The position numbers and the translations under genes are program-made. 64,000 nucleotides of DNA from Alcanivorax hongdengensis A-11-3. GTDB taxonomy: Bacteria > Pseudomonadota > Gammaproteobacteria > Pseudomonadales > Alcanivoracaceae. Under the pieces are notes generated by a model. The model worked only from the letters and a program-made list of their open reading frames with translations, did no database searches and was not told the origin of the DNA. The stretch covers positions 54,828 through 118,827 of the forward strand of contig NZ_AMRJ01000007.1 in the NCBI RefSeq assembly GCF_000300995.1, given 5' to 3'. Positions 1 to 10,464 of the stretch are shown piece by piece. Numbering within the stretch: the first letter of the stretch is position 1; every line of letters starts with the position of its first letter.

Positions 1-1
1 G

Positions 2-391
2 CAATTTCATGGCAACGAGGCCCCGGCATACTGCGAACAATTCCAGCGCCGCTGGATCAAGGCGGTTCGCATGCGCGATGACGTGGATCTTTATGCCATC
101 GCGGATCAGTACCGCCATGCCGATGGTCTGCTGGTCGATAGTTACAAACCGGGCGTGCCCGGTGGCACCGGGGAAACCTTCAATTGGGAGCGGGTCCCGC
201 AGGATCTGCCCCTGCCTGTGGTGCTGGCCGGCGGGCTGGAACCGGGCAATGTGGCCGAAGCGGTGACACAGGTTCGGCCCTGGGCGGTGGATGTCAGCGG
301 TGGTGTTGAACGCATGTCGGTTCAAGGCCGTCGCCAGGGCGGTATCAAGGATGCCGCTGCCATTCGCGCCTTCATCAACCGTGTCAAATAA
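2..391 (+). CDS. trpF: Phosphoribosylanthranilate isomerase (3' part, cut by window start)
   Basis: This is the C-terminal part of the TIM-barrel enzyme that converts N-(5-phosphoribosyl)anthranilate to the carboxyphenylamino-deoxyribulose phosphate in tryptophan synthesis. The frame is open from base 2. It shows the family strand QFHGNE with the following Cys, the LVDSYKPG loop, the LAGGL phosphate-binding strand and the closing VDVSGGVE motif. About 130 residues are visible, and the start lies upstream of the window. It ends 13 bp before trpB on the same strand, so trpF-trpB-trpA are probably co-transcribed. The identification is firm; only the 5' end is missing. Confidence 0.95.
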   Translation, partial: QFHGNEAPAYCEQFQRRWIKAVRMRDDVDLYAIADQYRHADGLLVDSYKPGVPGGTGETFNWERVPQDLPLPVVLAGGLEPGNVAEAVTQVRPWAVDVSGGVERMSVQGRRQGGIKDAAAIRAFINRVK

Positions 392-404
392 CGAGGAGTA
401 GCTG

Positions 405-1616
<1,212 letters not shown>

Positions 1617-1625
1617 GGAGTATTG

Positions 1626-2432
1626 ATGAGTCGCATCAAAGGCTGTTTTGAGCGCCTGGCCGGCCAGCAGCGTAAAGCCCTGATTCCGTTTGTCACCGCC
1701 GGTGACCCCCAGAAAAGTGTTACCGTGCCGTTGATGCATGCCATGGTGGAGGCGGGGGCCGATATCATTGAGCTTGGCGTACCGTTTTCCGACCCCATGG
1801 CCGACGGCCCGGTGATCCAGCTGGCCTGTGAGCGCTCCCTGGCAGCGGGCACCTCGCTGCACGACGTGCTCGATATGGTTCGTGAGTTCCGTCAGCAGGA
1901 TAACCAGACTCCGGTGGTCCTGATGGGCTACCTGAACCCGGTGGAAGTGATGGGCTACCCGGCCTTTGCAAAGGCTGCCCAGGATGCCGGTGTGGATGGG
2001 GTTTTGCTGGTGGACCTGCCGCCGGAGGAGGCGGTGGAGGTCAAGCCGCTGTTTGATCAGCAGCAGTTGGACATGATCTTCCTGGTGGCGCCGACCACCA
2101 CCGACGCGCGTATCAAGCTGATTGGCGAGGCTGCCTCCGGTTACCTTTACTACGTTTCCTTGAAAGGGGTGACCGGTGCCGCCACGCTCAATGTGGAGGA
2201 GGTGGCCGGCCGGGTTGAAACAATTCGCAACCTGGCCAAATTGCCCATCGGGGTCGGCTTTGGTATCAAGGACGCAGACTCTGCGCAGGCAATCAGCCGA
2301 GTGGCCGACGGTGTCGTGGTGGGCAGTGCCCTGGTCAACCAGGTCGCTGCCAATCAGGCAACCCCGGATGCCATCAATGGGGCGGTGAGCGAGGTTCTCG
2401 CCGCCATGCGCAACGCCATGGATCAGCATTGA
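1626..2432 (+). CDS. trpA: Tryptophan synthase alpha chain
   Basis: TrpA cleaves indole-3-glycerol phosphate and passes indole to TrpB through the intersubunit channel. The catalytic pair is in place: E49 in IIELG and D60 in SDPMADGP, the same numbering as the Escherichia coli enzyme. The phosphate-binding segment GVGFGI is near residue 212. A TTG lies three bases before the chosen ATG, but AAGGAG at 1615-1620 is correctly spaced only for the ATG at 1626. The protein has 268 residues. It follows trpB by 9 bp. Confidence 0.97.
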   Translation: MSRIKGCFERLAGQQRKALIPFVTAGDPQKSVTVPLMHAMVEAGADIIELGVPFSDPMADGPVIQLACERSLAAGTSLHDVLDMVREFRQQDNQTPVVLMGYLNPVEVMGYPAFAKAAQDAGVDGVLLVDLPPEEAVEVKPLFDQQQLDMIFLVAPTTTDARIKLIGEAASGYLYYVSLKGVTGAATLNVEEVAGRVETIRNLAKLPIGVGFGIKDADSAQAISRVADGVVVGSALVNQVAANQATPDAINGAVSEVLAAMRNAMDQH

Positions 2433-2443
2433 GATAGGTGCCA

Positions 2444-3322
2444 ATGAGCAACAGCAACTGGCTGGAAAAAATTCTCCCGGCGGTGCGCCGTCCCCAGGAA
2501 AGCCGCCGTAACAACATTCCTGAAGGTCTGTGGCGAAAGTGCCCGCGCTGCGACGGGGTGCTGTACCGGCCGGAGCTGGAGCGCAACCTGGACGTTTGCC
2601 CGAAGTGTGATCATCACTTCCGCGTCAATGCGCGCCGCCGCCTGAAGCTGTTCCTCGACGAGGGTCCGCAGACCGAAATCGGTGCCGAGCTGGCGCCGGT
2701 GGACCGTCTCAAATTCAAGGATTCCAAGAAGTACAAGGATCGCCTGAACGCCGCCCAGAAAGACACTGACGAGAAGGATGCCCTGGTGGTGATCAAGGGC
2801 AAGCTGCATGGCGAGCCCCTGGTGGCCAGTGCCTTTGAATTCAATTTCATGGGCGGCTCCATGGGCTCGGTGGTGGGTGAGCGTTTCGTGCGTGCCGTGG
2901 ATGTGTGCCTGGAACAGCAGTTGCCACTGGTATGCTTTGCGGCGAGCGGTGGCGCGCGCATGCAGGAAGCGCTGTTCTCGCTGATGCAGATGGCCAAGAC
3001 CAGCGCCGCGCTGGAAAAGATGCGCCAGGCGGGCCTGCCGTTTATTTCGGTACTGACCGATCCGGTCTACGGTGGCGTCTCTGCCTCCCTGGCCATGCTG
3101 GGTGACGTCAACGTGGCCGAGCCCAATGCCCTGATCGGCTTTGCTGGTCCGCGTGTGATCGAGCAGACGGTGCGCCAGAAATTGCCGGAAGGCTTCCAGC
3201 GCAGCGAATTCCTGCTGGAACATGGTGCCGTCGACATGATCCTGCATCGCCAATCGCTGCGAGACACCCTGCATCGCCTGCTTGCCAACATGACCGGCAA
3301 ACCCCTCGCCGTGAATGACTGA
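2444..3322 (+). CDS. accD: Acetyl-CoA carboxylase carboxyltransferase beta subunit
   Basis: AccD is the zinc-ribbon beta subunit of acetyl-CoA carboxyltransferase, which makes malonyl-CoA for fatty acid synthesis. The four-cysteine zinc ribbon is at C33, C36, C52 and C55. The crotonase-like core carries the [12 protein letters not shown] and SGGARMQE oxyanion-hole motifs. A GTG six bases upstream is also in frame, but the ATG at 2444 is better spaced from the weak AGATAGG site. It sits 11 bp after trpA and overlaps folC by 8 bp, so it belongs to the same operon. The accA partner is not in this window. Confidence 0.97.
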   Translation: MSNSNWLEKILPAVRRPQESRRNNIPEGLWRKCPRCDGVLYRPELERNLDVCPKCDHHFRVNARRRLKLFLDEGPQTEIGAELAPVDRLKFKDSKKYKDRLNAAQKDTDEKDALVVIKGKLHGEPLVASAFEFNFMGGSMGSVVGERFVRAVDVCLEQQLPLVCFAASGGARMQEALFSLMQMAKTSAALEKMRQAGLPFISVLTDPVYGGVSASLAMLGDVNVAEPNALIGFAGPRVIEQTVRQKLPEGFQRSEFLLEHGAVDMILHRQSLRDTLHRLLANMTGKPLAVND

Positions 3323-4544
3323 CACCCCCTTAACCCTGGCGCGCTGGCTGGCGCGCATCGAGGCCATGCACCCGGCGGAAATCGAGCTGGGCCTTGGCCG
3401 CGTGCGCCAGGTGGCCGAGCGGCTCCAGGTATTGCAGCTGTCCATGCCGGTCATCACCGTGGCCGGAACCAATGGCAAAGGCTCCACCGTGGCACTGATG
3501 GCGGCGCTGGCCGGCCACCAGGGGCGGCGCGTGGCGGTTTATACCTCTCCCCACCTGCACCGCTTCAATGAACGTATCCGCCTGCCCGAAGGACTTGCCA
3601 GCGACCAGCAGCTGTGTGAGGCCTTTGAGGTAGTGGAGCAGGCCCGGGGGCAGATTCCGCTGACCTATTTTGAATTCACCACCCTGGCCGGGCTGTGGCT
3701 GTTCGCCCGCAGCGGCGCGGATCTGGTGATTCTGGAGGTGGGCCTGGGCGGGCGGCTCGATGCGGTCAATGTGGTCGATCCGGATGTGGCGGTGGTCACG
3801 TCCGTGGGACTGGATCACCAGGACTGGCTGGGCCCTGACCGTGAGACCATTGCCGCGGAAAAATGTGGTATTGCCCGGGCCGAGCGGCCGTTGGTCTATG
3901 GTGAACAAGCCTGGCCGGCCAACCTGCCGTCGCTGGCACAGCATTACCGGGCCATCCCGGTGTTTGCCGGCCGGGAATTCCTTGTCCAGGAGAGCGGCCT
4001 GACGCTCACGGATGGCACCCGGTTGACGTTGCCCTCGCCGGTACCGCTGGGGGAGGACAATCTGGCCACGGCGTTACAGGCGCTGGCGCTGGCCGGGCTG
4101 CCCTGCAAGCAGGGGGATCTGACGGTGGCGGCATCGCTGACTCTGCCCGGGCGCTGTGAACATCGTCAGATTGGTAACCGGCATTGCTGGCTGGATGTGG
4201 GTCATAATGTGGAAGCCGTGTCACGCTTTCTGGAACGGCTGGGTGGGGTGACCGGGACCCGCCATCTGGTGTTCGGTATGATGGCGGACAAGCCGGTGGC
4301 AGAGGTCATGGCCCTGTTTGCCGGTCAGGACGTGCGCTGGTACCTGGCGGCGCCGGCGATAGGCCGGGCCGCGACACCACAACAGCTGGCTAGCTGTGCG
4401 CCGCAGGGCGCGCAGGTCCGTTGTTTCGACAGTGTCGCGGCCGCCATGGAGGCGGCTTTGCAAGAGGGCGATGACCAGCCGTTGCTGGTGTTTGGTTCCT
4501 TCTATACCGTTGCGGAAGCACGCGAGGTGCTGGCCCGTCAGTGA
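3315..4544 (+). CDS. folC: Bifunctional folylpolyglutamate synthase / dihydrofolate synthase
   Basis: FolC adds glutamate to dihydropteroate and then to folates. It is an ATP-dependent ligase of the Mur ligase superfamily with 409 residues. The P-loop GTNGKGST is at residues 51-58. The [11 protein letters not shown] strand and the [10 protein letters not shown] loop typical of FolC follow. The ATG start lies inside the end of accD (8-bp overlap), so translation is probably coupled. The order accD-folC-dedD-cvpA-purF is an old and widespread gammaproteobacterial arrangement. Confidence 0.96.
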   Translation: MTDTPLTLARWLARIEAMHPAEIELGLGRVRQVAERLQVLQLSMPVITVAGTNGKGSTVALMAALAGHQGRRVAVYTSPHLHRFNERIRLPEGLASDQQLCEAFEVVEQARGQIPLTYFEFTTLAGLWLFARSGADLVILEVGLGGRLDAVNVVDPDVAVVTSVGLDHQDWLGPDRETIAAEKCGIARAERPLVYGEQAWPANLPSLAQHYRAIPVFAGREFLVQESGLTLTDGTRLTLPSPVPLGEDNLATALQALALAGLPCKQGDLTVAASLTLPGRCEHRQIGNRHCWLDVGHNVEAVSRFLERLGGVTGTRHLVFGMMADKPVAEVMALFAGQDVRWYLAAPAIGRAATPQQLASCAPQGAQVRCFDSVAAAMEAALQEGDDQPLLVFGSFYTVAEAREVLARQ

Positions 4545-4555
4545 AGGGCGGTACA

Positions 4556-5155
4556 GTGACAAGGGAGAGAAAGCAGGTGCAACAACACACCCGACGGCGT
4601 CTTGTGGGGACGCTCTTTCTGCTGGTTCTGGCGGCCTTCCTGGTGCCTTTGCTGTTCCGTTCCCCGGAGCAGGTACGTAATGCCCTGGACATGCATATCC
4701 CCAAGGCGCCAGCCATGGTCGACATCAAGCCCGAGCCGGTTATCAGCAAGGACGATCAGCAGAGCGCCACGCAGACCATTGAAGAGGATCACCGGCAAAT
4801 CAGTGAACAGGCTGACAAGGCGCTGGCAGCGCCGACGTCGCCGGAAGCTGACAAGGGAGCATCCGGTGGCCGCAGTGAACCTGACAAGCCCGGTGACCCC
4901 TCTCCGGTGCTGGCCGGCTTTACCGTTCAGGTGGCCAGTTTTGTCGATGAGGACAATGCCCGGGCGCTGGTTGCGCGCCTCAAGGAGGCAGAATACCGCG
5001 CCTACCTGCAAAAGGAAGCTGACGGCGGGCAGACCCTGTACCGGGTGTTCGTGGGCCCGGATATCCGCAAGGCGGATGCACAGAAGACGCGCCAGACCCT
5101 GGCCGATGACAGCCGTTTTGCGCTGCAGGGGCTGGTGCGAACCTATGTGCCCTGA
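4556..5155 (+). CDS. dedD: SPOR-domain membrane protein, DedD-like
   Basis: This is a small bitopic inner-membrane protein. A short basic N-terminus (RERKQVQQHTRRR) is followed by one hydrophobic segment (about residues 16-33), a Pro/Ala/Lys-rich linker, and a C-terminal SPOR domain that begins at FTVQVASF and contains YRVFVGPD. SPOR domains bind denuded peptidoglycan at the division septum, and DedD helps cell constriction. GTG at 4556 is preferred because GAAGGGCGG ends 4 bases before it. A GTG at 4541 that overlaps the folC stop is also possible. The position between folC and cvpA supports the DedD call; the sequence itself is poorly conserved outside the SPOR domain. Confidence 0.85.
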   Translation: MTRERKQVQQHTRRRLVGTLFLLVLAAFLVPLLFRSPEQVRNALDMHIPKAPAMVDIKPEPVISKDDQQSATQTIEEDHRQISEQADKALAAPTSPEADKGASGGRSEPDKPGDPSPVLAGFTVQVASFVDEDNARALVARLKEAEYRAYLQKEADGGQTLYRVFVGPDIRKADAQKTRQTLADDSRFALQGLVRTYVP

Positions 5156-5290
5156 TGGGCAACGGCGACAGCCTCTGTTAAACTGCGCCCTCACTGTTTC
5201 AAGGCTGCTGCCAATGCCCGCCCCTCTGCTAGGTCGGGCCCGCTGGCGGCACGCCTCCACGCCCAACCCGACGGCAAGAGCGTGCTTTAG

Positions 5291-5785
5291 ATGAACCTTG
5301 CAGACGGCATTATTCTGTTTGTGATTGCAGTGTCTGCACTGCTCAGTCTCCGCCGGGGCTTCACTCGCGAAGCCTTTTCATTGCTCACCTGGGTGGCGGC
5401 CTTTATTATCGCGCGCCTGTTCAGCCCGGCGCTGGAATTGTTACTGACCGATCAGATTGCGACCCCCAGCCTGCGTATGGCGGTGGCCTTTGGTGCTTTG
5501 TTTGCCTTGACCCTGATCGTCGGCGCCCTCATTAATCATCTGCTCGGTGAACTGATCCGGGTAACAGGCCTGAGCAGCACTGACCGGCTGCTGGGCATGG
5601 TGTTCGGTGCCCTGCGGGGCATCCTGTTGATGGTGGTTCTGGTGGCCGTGGGCCGCAACCTGTTTGCTTCCGATCCCTGGTGGCAGCAGTCAGTTCTGGT
5701 TCCGCACTTCGTCATGTTGGAAGCGTGGAGCCGAGAAGTCGGCGAGAGTCTGCTCGCCTTGGTAATGAACGTTAGCGCCAGCTAG
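5291..5785 (+). CDS. cvpA: CvpA family inner-membrane protein
   Basis: The 164-residue protein has four predicted hydrophobic segments and the family N-terminus MNLADGIILFVI, with the LRRGFTREAFSLLTWV stretch. CvpA is needed for colicin V production in E. coli and contributes to envelope homeostasis; its biochemical function is unknown. It lies 12 bp before purF, its normal partner. The 135 bp upstream carry no clear terminator, so readthrough from dedD is possible. No strong ribosome-binding site precedes the ATG. Confidence 0.93.
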   Translation: MNLADGIILFVIAVSALLSLRRGFTREAFSLLTWVAAFIIARLFSPALELLLTDQIATPSLRMAVAFGALFALTLIVGALINHLLGELIRVTGLSSTDRLLGMVFGALRGILLMVVLVAVGRNLFASDPWWQQSVLVPHFVMLEAWSREVGESLLALVMNVSAS

Positions 5786-5797
5786 AGGAAAGAAAGC

Positions 5798-7321
5798 ATG
5801 TGCGGCATCGTGGGCATTGTCGGCCATAGTCATGTGAACCAGGCGATTTATGACGCCTTGACGGTTCTTCAGCACCGTGGGCAGGATGCCGCCGGGATCG
5901 TAACCTGCGATGGAGATCGCCTTTACCTGCGCAAGGACAACGGCATGGTGCGCGATGTGTTCCGCACCCGTCACATGCGTCGTCTGGTGGGCAACATGGG
6001 CATCGGCCATGTGCGTTACCCCACCGCGGGCAGTTCCAGCTCCGCCGAGGCGCAGCCGTTCTATGTGAACTCGCCCTACGGCATTACGTTGGCTCATAAC
6101 GGCAATCTGACCAATGCCGAAGAGCTGGCTGAGCATATTTTCCGGGCGGATCTGCGCCACATCAATACCACCTCCGATTCCGAGGTGCTGCTCAACGTGT
6201 TTGCCCACGAGTTGCAAAGCCGTGGCAAGCTGCAGCCCGAGCCTGACGATATTTTTGATGCGGTCAGTGCCGTGCATGACCGGGTGGAAGGCGCCTATGC
6301 GGTGGTCGCCATGATCACCGGTTATGGCATCCTGGCTTTCCGTGACCCCCATGGTATTCGGCCGGTCTGTTTTGGCCGCAAGGATACCCCGGAAGGTCCC
6401 GAGTACATGGTGGCCTCCGAGTCCGTGGCACTGTCATCGCTGGGTTTTCATGTGGTACGCGACCTGGCGCCGGGTGAAGCCATCTACGTGACCGCCGATG
6501 GCGAGCTGCATACTCGCCAGTGTGCCAAACAGCCGTCCCTGCATCCGTGTATTTTCGAGCAGGTATACCTGGCGCGCCCGGATTCCATCATCGATGGTAT
6601 TTCCGTGTACAAGGCTCGCCTGCGCATGGGCGAGAAGCTGGCCGAGAAGGTCAAGCGCGAGTGGCCGGACCATGACATTGATGTGGTGATTCCGATTCCG
6701 GACACCAGCCGTACCTCGGCGCTGCAGATGGCCAACCACCTGGGCGTGAAATACCGCGAAGGTTTCATCAAGAACCGTTATATCGGCCGTACCTTCATCA
6801 TGCCCGGCCAGCAGCAGCGCAAAAAATCCGTGCGCCAGAAGCTTAACGCCATCGAGCTGGAATTCAGTGGCAAGAATGTGCTGCTGGTGGATGATTCCAT
6901 TGTGCGCGGCACCACCTGTAACGAGATCATCCAGATGGCCCGGGAAGCCGGGGCCAACAAGGTGTACTTCGCGTCTGCTGCGCCGGCGGTGCAGTACCCC
7001 AATGTCTATGGCATCGATATGCCGGCCGCCCGGGAACTGATTGCCCATGGTCGCAGTACCGATGAAATCTGCGAGCTGATCGGTGCCGACCGGCTGATCT
7101 ACCAGGACCTGAAGGATCTGGTGGATACCTGCAAGGAAGGTAACCCGGATGTGGAAACCTTTGACTGCTCGGTGTTCAATGGGGAGTACCTGGCAGGCAA
7201 TATTGATGATGCCTATCTGGCCGAGCTGGAGGCCCGCCGTAATGACGCGGCCAAGGGGCAGAGCGACAAGACCCGGGCACTGGCTGACAACGAGATTATC
7301 GACCTGCACAACACCAACTGA
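5798..7321 (+). CDS. purF: Amidophosphoribosyltransferase
   Basis: PurF catalyses the first committed step of purine synthesis, transferring ammonia from glutamine to PRPP. The 507-residue protein starts MCGIVGIVG; Cys2 becomes the N-terminal nucleophile of the glutaminase domain after Met removal. The C-terminal phosphoribosyltransferase domain has the PRPP motif [13 protein letters not shown] near residue 370. A GAGGAAAG ribosome-binding site lies just upstream. metZ follows after 23 bp. The enzyme appears complete. Confidence 0.98.
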   Translation: MCGIVGIVGHSHVNQAIYDALTVLQHRGQDAAGIVTCDGDRLYLRKDNGMVRDVFRTRHMRRLVGNMGIGHVRYPTAGSSSSAEAQPFYVNSPYGITLAHNGNLTNAEELAEHIFRADLRHINTTSDSEVLLNVFAHELQSRGKLQPEPDDIFDAVSAVHDRVEGAYAVVAMITGYGILAFRDPHGIRPVCFGRKDTPEGPEYMVASESVALSSLGFHVVRDLAPGEAIYVTADGELHTRQCAKQPSLHPCIFEQVYLARPDSIIDGISVYKARLRMGEKLAEKVKREWPDHDIDVVIPIPDTSRTSALQMANHLGVKYREGFIKNRYIGRTFIMPGQQQRKKSVRQKLNAIELEFSGKNVLLVDDSIVRGTTCNEIIQMAREAGANKVYFASAAPAVQYPNVYGIDMPAARELIAHGRSTDEICELIGADRLIYQDLKDLVDTCKEGNPDVETFDCSVFNGEYLAGNIDDAYLAELEARRNDAAKGQSDKTRALADNEIIDLHNTN

Positions 7322-7344
7322 AACTGACCCATCGAGGCTGTTCA

Positions 7345-8556
7345 ATGTCTGATCTGGATCCGAGTCAACTGGATGTGGAAACCCTGGCCATTCGCACTGC
7401 GCAGCTGCGCACCGACGAAATGGCCCACTCGGATCCGATCTTTCTGACCTCCAGCTTTGTCTATGAAAGCGCCGCCCAGGCCGCTGCCCGCTTTGGCGGT
7501 GATGAGCCGGGCAACATCTATTCGCGCTTTACCAATCCCACCGTGCGGGCCTTCGAGCAACGGCTGGCGGCCCTGGAAGGTGGCGAGCGTTGCGTTGCTT
7601 TTGCTTCCGGCATGGCGGCGATCAGCGGCACCTTCTTCTCTCTGCTGGCACCGGGCGACCACATTGTCAGTTCCCGCGCGGTATTCGGCACTACCAATGT
7701 GGTGTTTGACCGTTACCTGAAGAAGTTTGGTATCGAGACCACCATGGTGGATCTCAGCGACCTGTCGCAGTGGCAGGAAGCGATTCGCCCGCAAACCCGT
7801 ATCCTGTTTCTGGAAACGCCCTCCAATCCACTCAGCGAAGTGGGCGATATCGAAGCGCTGGCCAAACTGGCCCATGACAATGGGGCGCTGCTGGTGGTGG
7901 ACAACTGCTTCTGTACCCCGGCACTGCAAAAGCCGCTGGAACTGGGCGCGGATCTGATCATCCACAGTGCCACCAAGTACCTGGACGGGCAGGGCCGTTG
8001 TCTGGGCGGGGCAGTAGTGGGGCCGGAGAAGCTGCTGGAAGACGTCAACGGCTTTGTTCGCTCGGCCGGGCCCTGCATGAGCCCGTTCAACGCCTGGGTG
8101 TTCCTGAAGGGGCTGGAAACGCTGAGTTTGCGCATGTTCGCCCAGAGCGAGCGGGCGTTGGCACTGGCCGAGTGGCTGGAGCAGCAGCCGGGTATTGCCC
8201 GGGTGCATTTTGCCGGCCTGAAGAGCCACCCGCAGCACGCACTGGCTGCCCGTCAGCAGCGGGCCTTTGGCGCCGTGTTGTCCATCGAGGTGGAAGATGC
8301 GGCGGGCAACCGGGATCGTCAGGCGGCCTGGCGCTTCATCGACGCCACGAAACTGGTGTCCATCACCGCCAATCTGGGCGATGTGAAAAGTACCATTACG
8401 CACCCGGCCACCACGACCCACGGCCGGGTAAAAGAAGAAGAGAAACGCAAGGCCGGTGTCACCGAGAACCTCATCCGCATCGCCGTGGGGCTGGAGTCCC
8501 TGGACGATCTGAAAGCGGACATGAGTCGGGGACTCAAGGCCATCGCCAGCGCCTGA
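7345..8556 (+). CDS. metZ: O-succinylhomoserine sulfhydrylase
   Basis: This Cys/Met-metabolism PLP enzyme makes homocysteine from O-succinylhomoserine and sulfide. At 403 residues it has the family length. The PLP lysine is K211 in IHSATKYLDGQG, and the YSRFTNPTV and SGMAAISGT motifs of the substrate/cofactor site are present. Placement directly after purF is the arrangement seen in pseudomonads for metZ, which favours this over MetB or MetC. The direct sulfhydrylation route also fits the sulfite reductase cysI elsewhere in the window. Exact acyl-homoserine preference cannot be read from sequence. Confidence 0.92.
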   Translation: MSDLDPSQLDVETLAIRTAQLRTDEMAHSDPIFLTSSFVYESAAQAAARFGGDEPGNIYSRFTNPTVRAFEQRLAALEGGERCVAFASGMAAISGTFFSLLAPGDHIVSSRAVFGTTNVVFDRYLKKFGIETTMVDLSDLSQWQEAIRPQTRILFLETPSNPLSEVGDIEALAKLAHDNGALLVVDNCFCTPALQKPLELGADLIIHSATKYLDGQGRCLGGAVVGPEKLLEDVNGFVRSAGPCMSPFNAWVFLKGLETLSLRMFAQSERALALAEWLEQQPGIARVHFAGLKSHPQHALAARQQRAFGAVLSIEVEDAAGNRDRQAAWRFIDATKLVSITANLGDVKSTITHPATTTHGRVKEEEKRKAGVTENLIRIAVGLESLDDLKADMSRGLKAIASA

Positions 8557-8587
8557 TCCGGCGGCTGGCATCACATCGGGGGAATGC

Positions 8588-9502
8588 ATGCAGGCGCTGG
8601 ACAAGGCTCTCGCCCAGGTTGGCCGTGTGGTACTGGGCAAGGAAGAACAACTCAAACTGGCACTGGCCTGCATGCTGGCCCGGGGCCATTTGCTGATTGA
8701 AGACTTGCCCGGCATGGGCAAGACCACCCTGGCCCATGCGCTGGCCCGGGTTTTCCAGCTGGATTATCGGCGTGTGCAATTCACCAGTGACATGCTGCCG
8801 GCGGATATTCTTGGCGTCTCCGTGTTTGATCCGGAAACTCGCCAATTCAGCCTGCGGGAAGGACCGGTGTTTACCCAGCTGTTGCTGGCCGATGAAATCA
8901 ACCGGGCGACCCCGAAAACCCAAAGCGCCCTGTTGGAAGCCATGGAAGAACGGCAGGTGACCCTGGATGGCAGTACTCGTCCCTTGCCTGAACCCTTTTT
9001 CGTGGTGGCTACCCAGAATCCGGTGGATCAGGCCGGTACCTTCGTACTGCCGGAATCCCAGCTCGACCGTTTCCTGATGCGTATTTCCCTGGGTTATCCG
9101 TCTCCGGAGGTAGAGCTGGACCTGCTGGCCGGCGGTGATCTGCGTGAACAGGTTCGCGAGCTCAAGGCCGTCATCAATGGCGAGGGGCTGGTTAAACTCG
9201 GTCGCATGGTGGAGACGATCCGCGCCACGCGGGAATTGCTGGATTATGTGCAGCGTTTGCTGGAAGCCACCCGGGAAGACGATCGTTTTGTGGCCGGGCT
9301 GTCTCCCCGTGCCGGGCTGGGGCTGCTCCGTGCGGCCCGGGCCTGGGCATTGATTGGCGGTCGCGATTATGTGCTTCCCGAAGACGTGCAAGCGGTCTGG
9401 CCGGCGGTGGCCGAGCACCGTCTTACTGCTCGGCAGGGGGGCAGTGTGGCGGCCATGACACAGTCATTGCTGCAGTCGGTTCCGGTGGTTCGCCGGGCCT
9501 GA
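8588..9502 (+). CDS. MoxR-family AAA+ ATPase
   Basis: The 304-residue protein is a MoxR-type AAA+ ATPase, thought to act as a chaperone for metal-cofactor or envelope proteins. Walker A is GMGKTT (K45), Walker B is LLLADEINR (D102, E103), and sensor 1 is VVATQNPV. The ATG at 8588 follows a GGGGGA ribosome-binding site. It begins a compact trio: a DUF58 protein follows after 5 bp and a transglutaminase-domain protein after that. MoxR and DUF58 genes are commonly paired, and the third member suggests a role in envelope or peptidoglycan processing. Confidence 0.92.
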   Translation: MQALDKALAQVGRVVLGKEEQLKLALACMLARGHLLIEDLPGMGKTTLAHALARVFQLDYRRVQFTSDMLPADILGVSVFDPETRQFSLREGPVFTQLLLADEINRATPKTQSALLEAMEERQVTLDGSTRPLPEPFFVVATQNPVDQAGTFVLPESQLDRFLMRISLGYPSPEVELDLLAGGDLREQVRELKAVINGEGLVKLGRMVETIRATRELLDYVQRLLEATREDDRFVAGLSPRAGLGLLRAARAWALIGGRDYVLPEDVQAVWPAVAEHRLTARQGGSVAAMTQSLLQSVPVVRRA

Positions 9503-9507
9503 GCCAG

Positions 9508-10464
9508 ATGATGCCCGGGCCGCTGAAGCGTCTTTATCGCCGCTGGCTGGCACGAAGGCTGCCGCCTGCCAGACAGATTGTGTTGAGCCAGAAGCGGGTG
9601 TTTATCTTCCCCACCGGCTACGGCTTTCTCTACCTGCTGGTAGCCGCATTGCTCTTTGTTGGCGGCATTAATTACGAAAACAATCTGATCCTCTCCCTGT
9701 CGTTTCTGCTGGCCAGTCTTTTCATGGTGGCCATTCTTCATACCTTCATGAATTTTTCCGGGCTGGGGTTGCGTAATGGCACCTCGGAATCCGGCTTTAG
9801 TGGCGGCAGTGGCGCGCTGCAGGTGATCCTTTTTGCTGATCAGCGCACTCACCACAGCGTTCGTCTCAGCTGGCCCGGCCAGAGTGCCCAGCAAGTGCAT
9901 GTCATCAAGGGCGAGGAGTGTGCGGTGTGGCTGAATCTTTCCTTGCCCCATCGTGGCCGGATTGCCGCGCCGCGTATTCGCGTGGAAAGCCGATATCCGC
10001 TGGGTCTGTTGTGCGCCTGGTCCTACGTCACCCTGGATCATTATTGCCTGGCCTGGCCGCGACCGGTGGCCAGCGACCATTGCCCCGCGGATGGCGGCGA
10101 GCACCAGCACAGCGTGGCCAGCAGCGGCCAAGGCGGCAACGAGGAATTCCAGGGCTTGCGTGAATACACTCCCGGAGACTCGTTGCGCAAGGTGGACTGG
10201 AAGGGCTATGCCCGTGGCCGAGGGCTTTATACCAAGGTCTTTGCCGAGCCGGCCGGTGGCCGCCTGTGGCTGCGCTGGTCGCTGGTGGAGGGGTTGCCCG
10301 AGGAGCAGCGGCTGTCGGTGCTGTGTTACTGGACGCTGGCGCTGGACAAGGAGCAGGCGCCCTACGGCCTGGAGTTGCCGGGGCTGACACTGGCGCCGGA
10401 CAGTGGTGACGTGCACCGCTGGCGGGTGCTGGATGCACTGGCCTGCTATCCGGAGTTCGACTGA
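9508..10464 (+). CDS. DUF58 domain-containing membrane protein
   Basis: The 318-residue protein has an N-terminal basic segment and two closely spaced membrane helices (about residues 34-80). A cytoplasmic region containing the DUF58 signature EFQGLREYTPGDSLRKVDWK follows near residue 215. DUF58 proteins have a von Willebrand A-like fold and are habitual partners of MoxR ATPases. ATG codons at 9508 and 9511 are both possible starts. The stop overlaps the ATG of the next gene by one base (TGATG), so the two are translationally coupled. Biochemical function is not known. Confidence 0.88.
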   Translation: MMPGPLKRLYRRWLARRLPPARQIVLSQKRVFIFPTGYGFLYLLVAALLFVGGINYENNLILSLSFLLASLFMVAILHTFMNFSGLGLRNGTSESGFSGGSGALQVILFADQRTHHSVRLSWPGQSAQQVHVIKGEECAVWLNLSLPHRGRIAAPRIRVESRYPLGLLCAWSYVTLDHYCLAWPRPVASDHCPADGGEHQHSVASSGQGGNEEFQGLREYTPGDSLRKVDWKGYARGRGLYTKVFAEPAGGRLWLRWSLVEGLPEEQRLSVLCYWTLALDKEQAPYGLELPGLTLAPDSGDVHRWRVLDALACYPEFD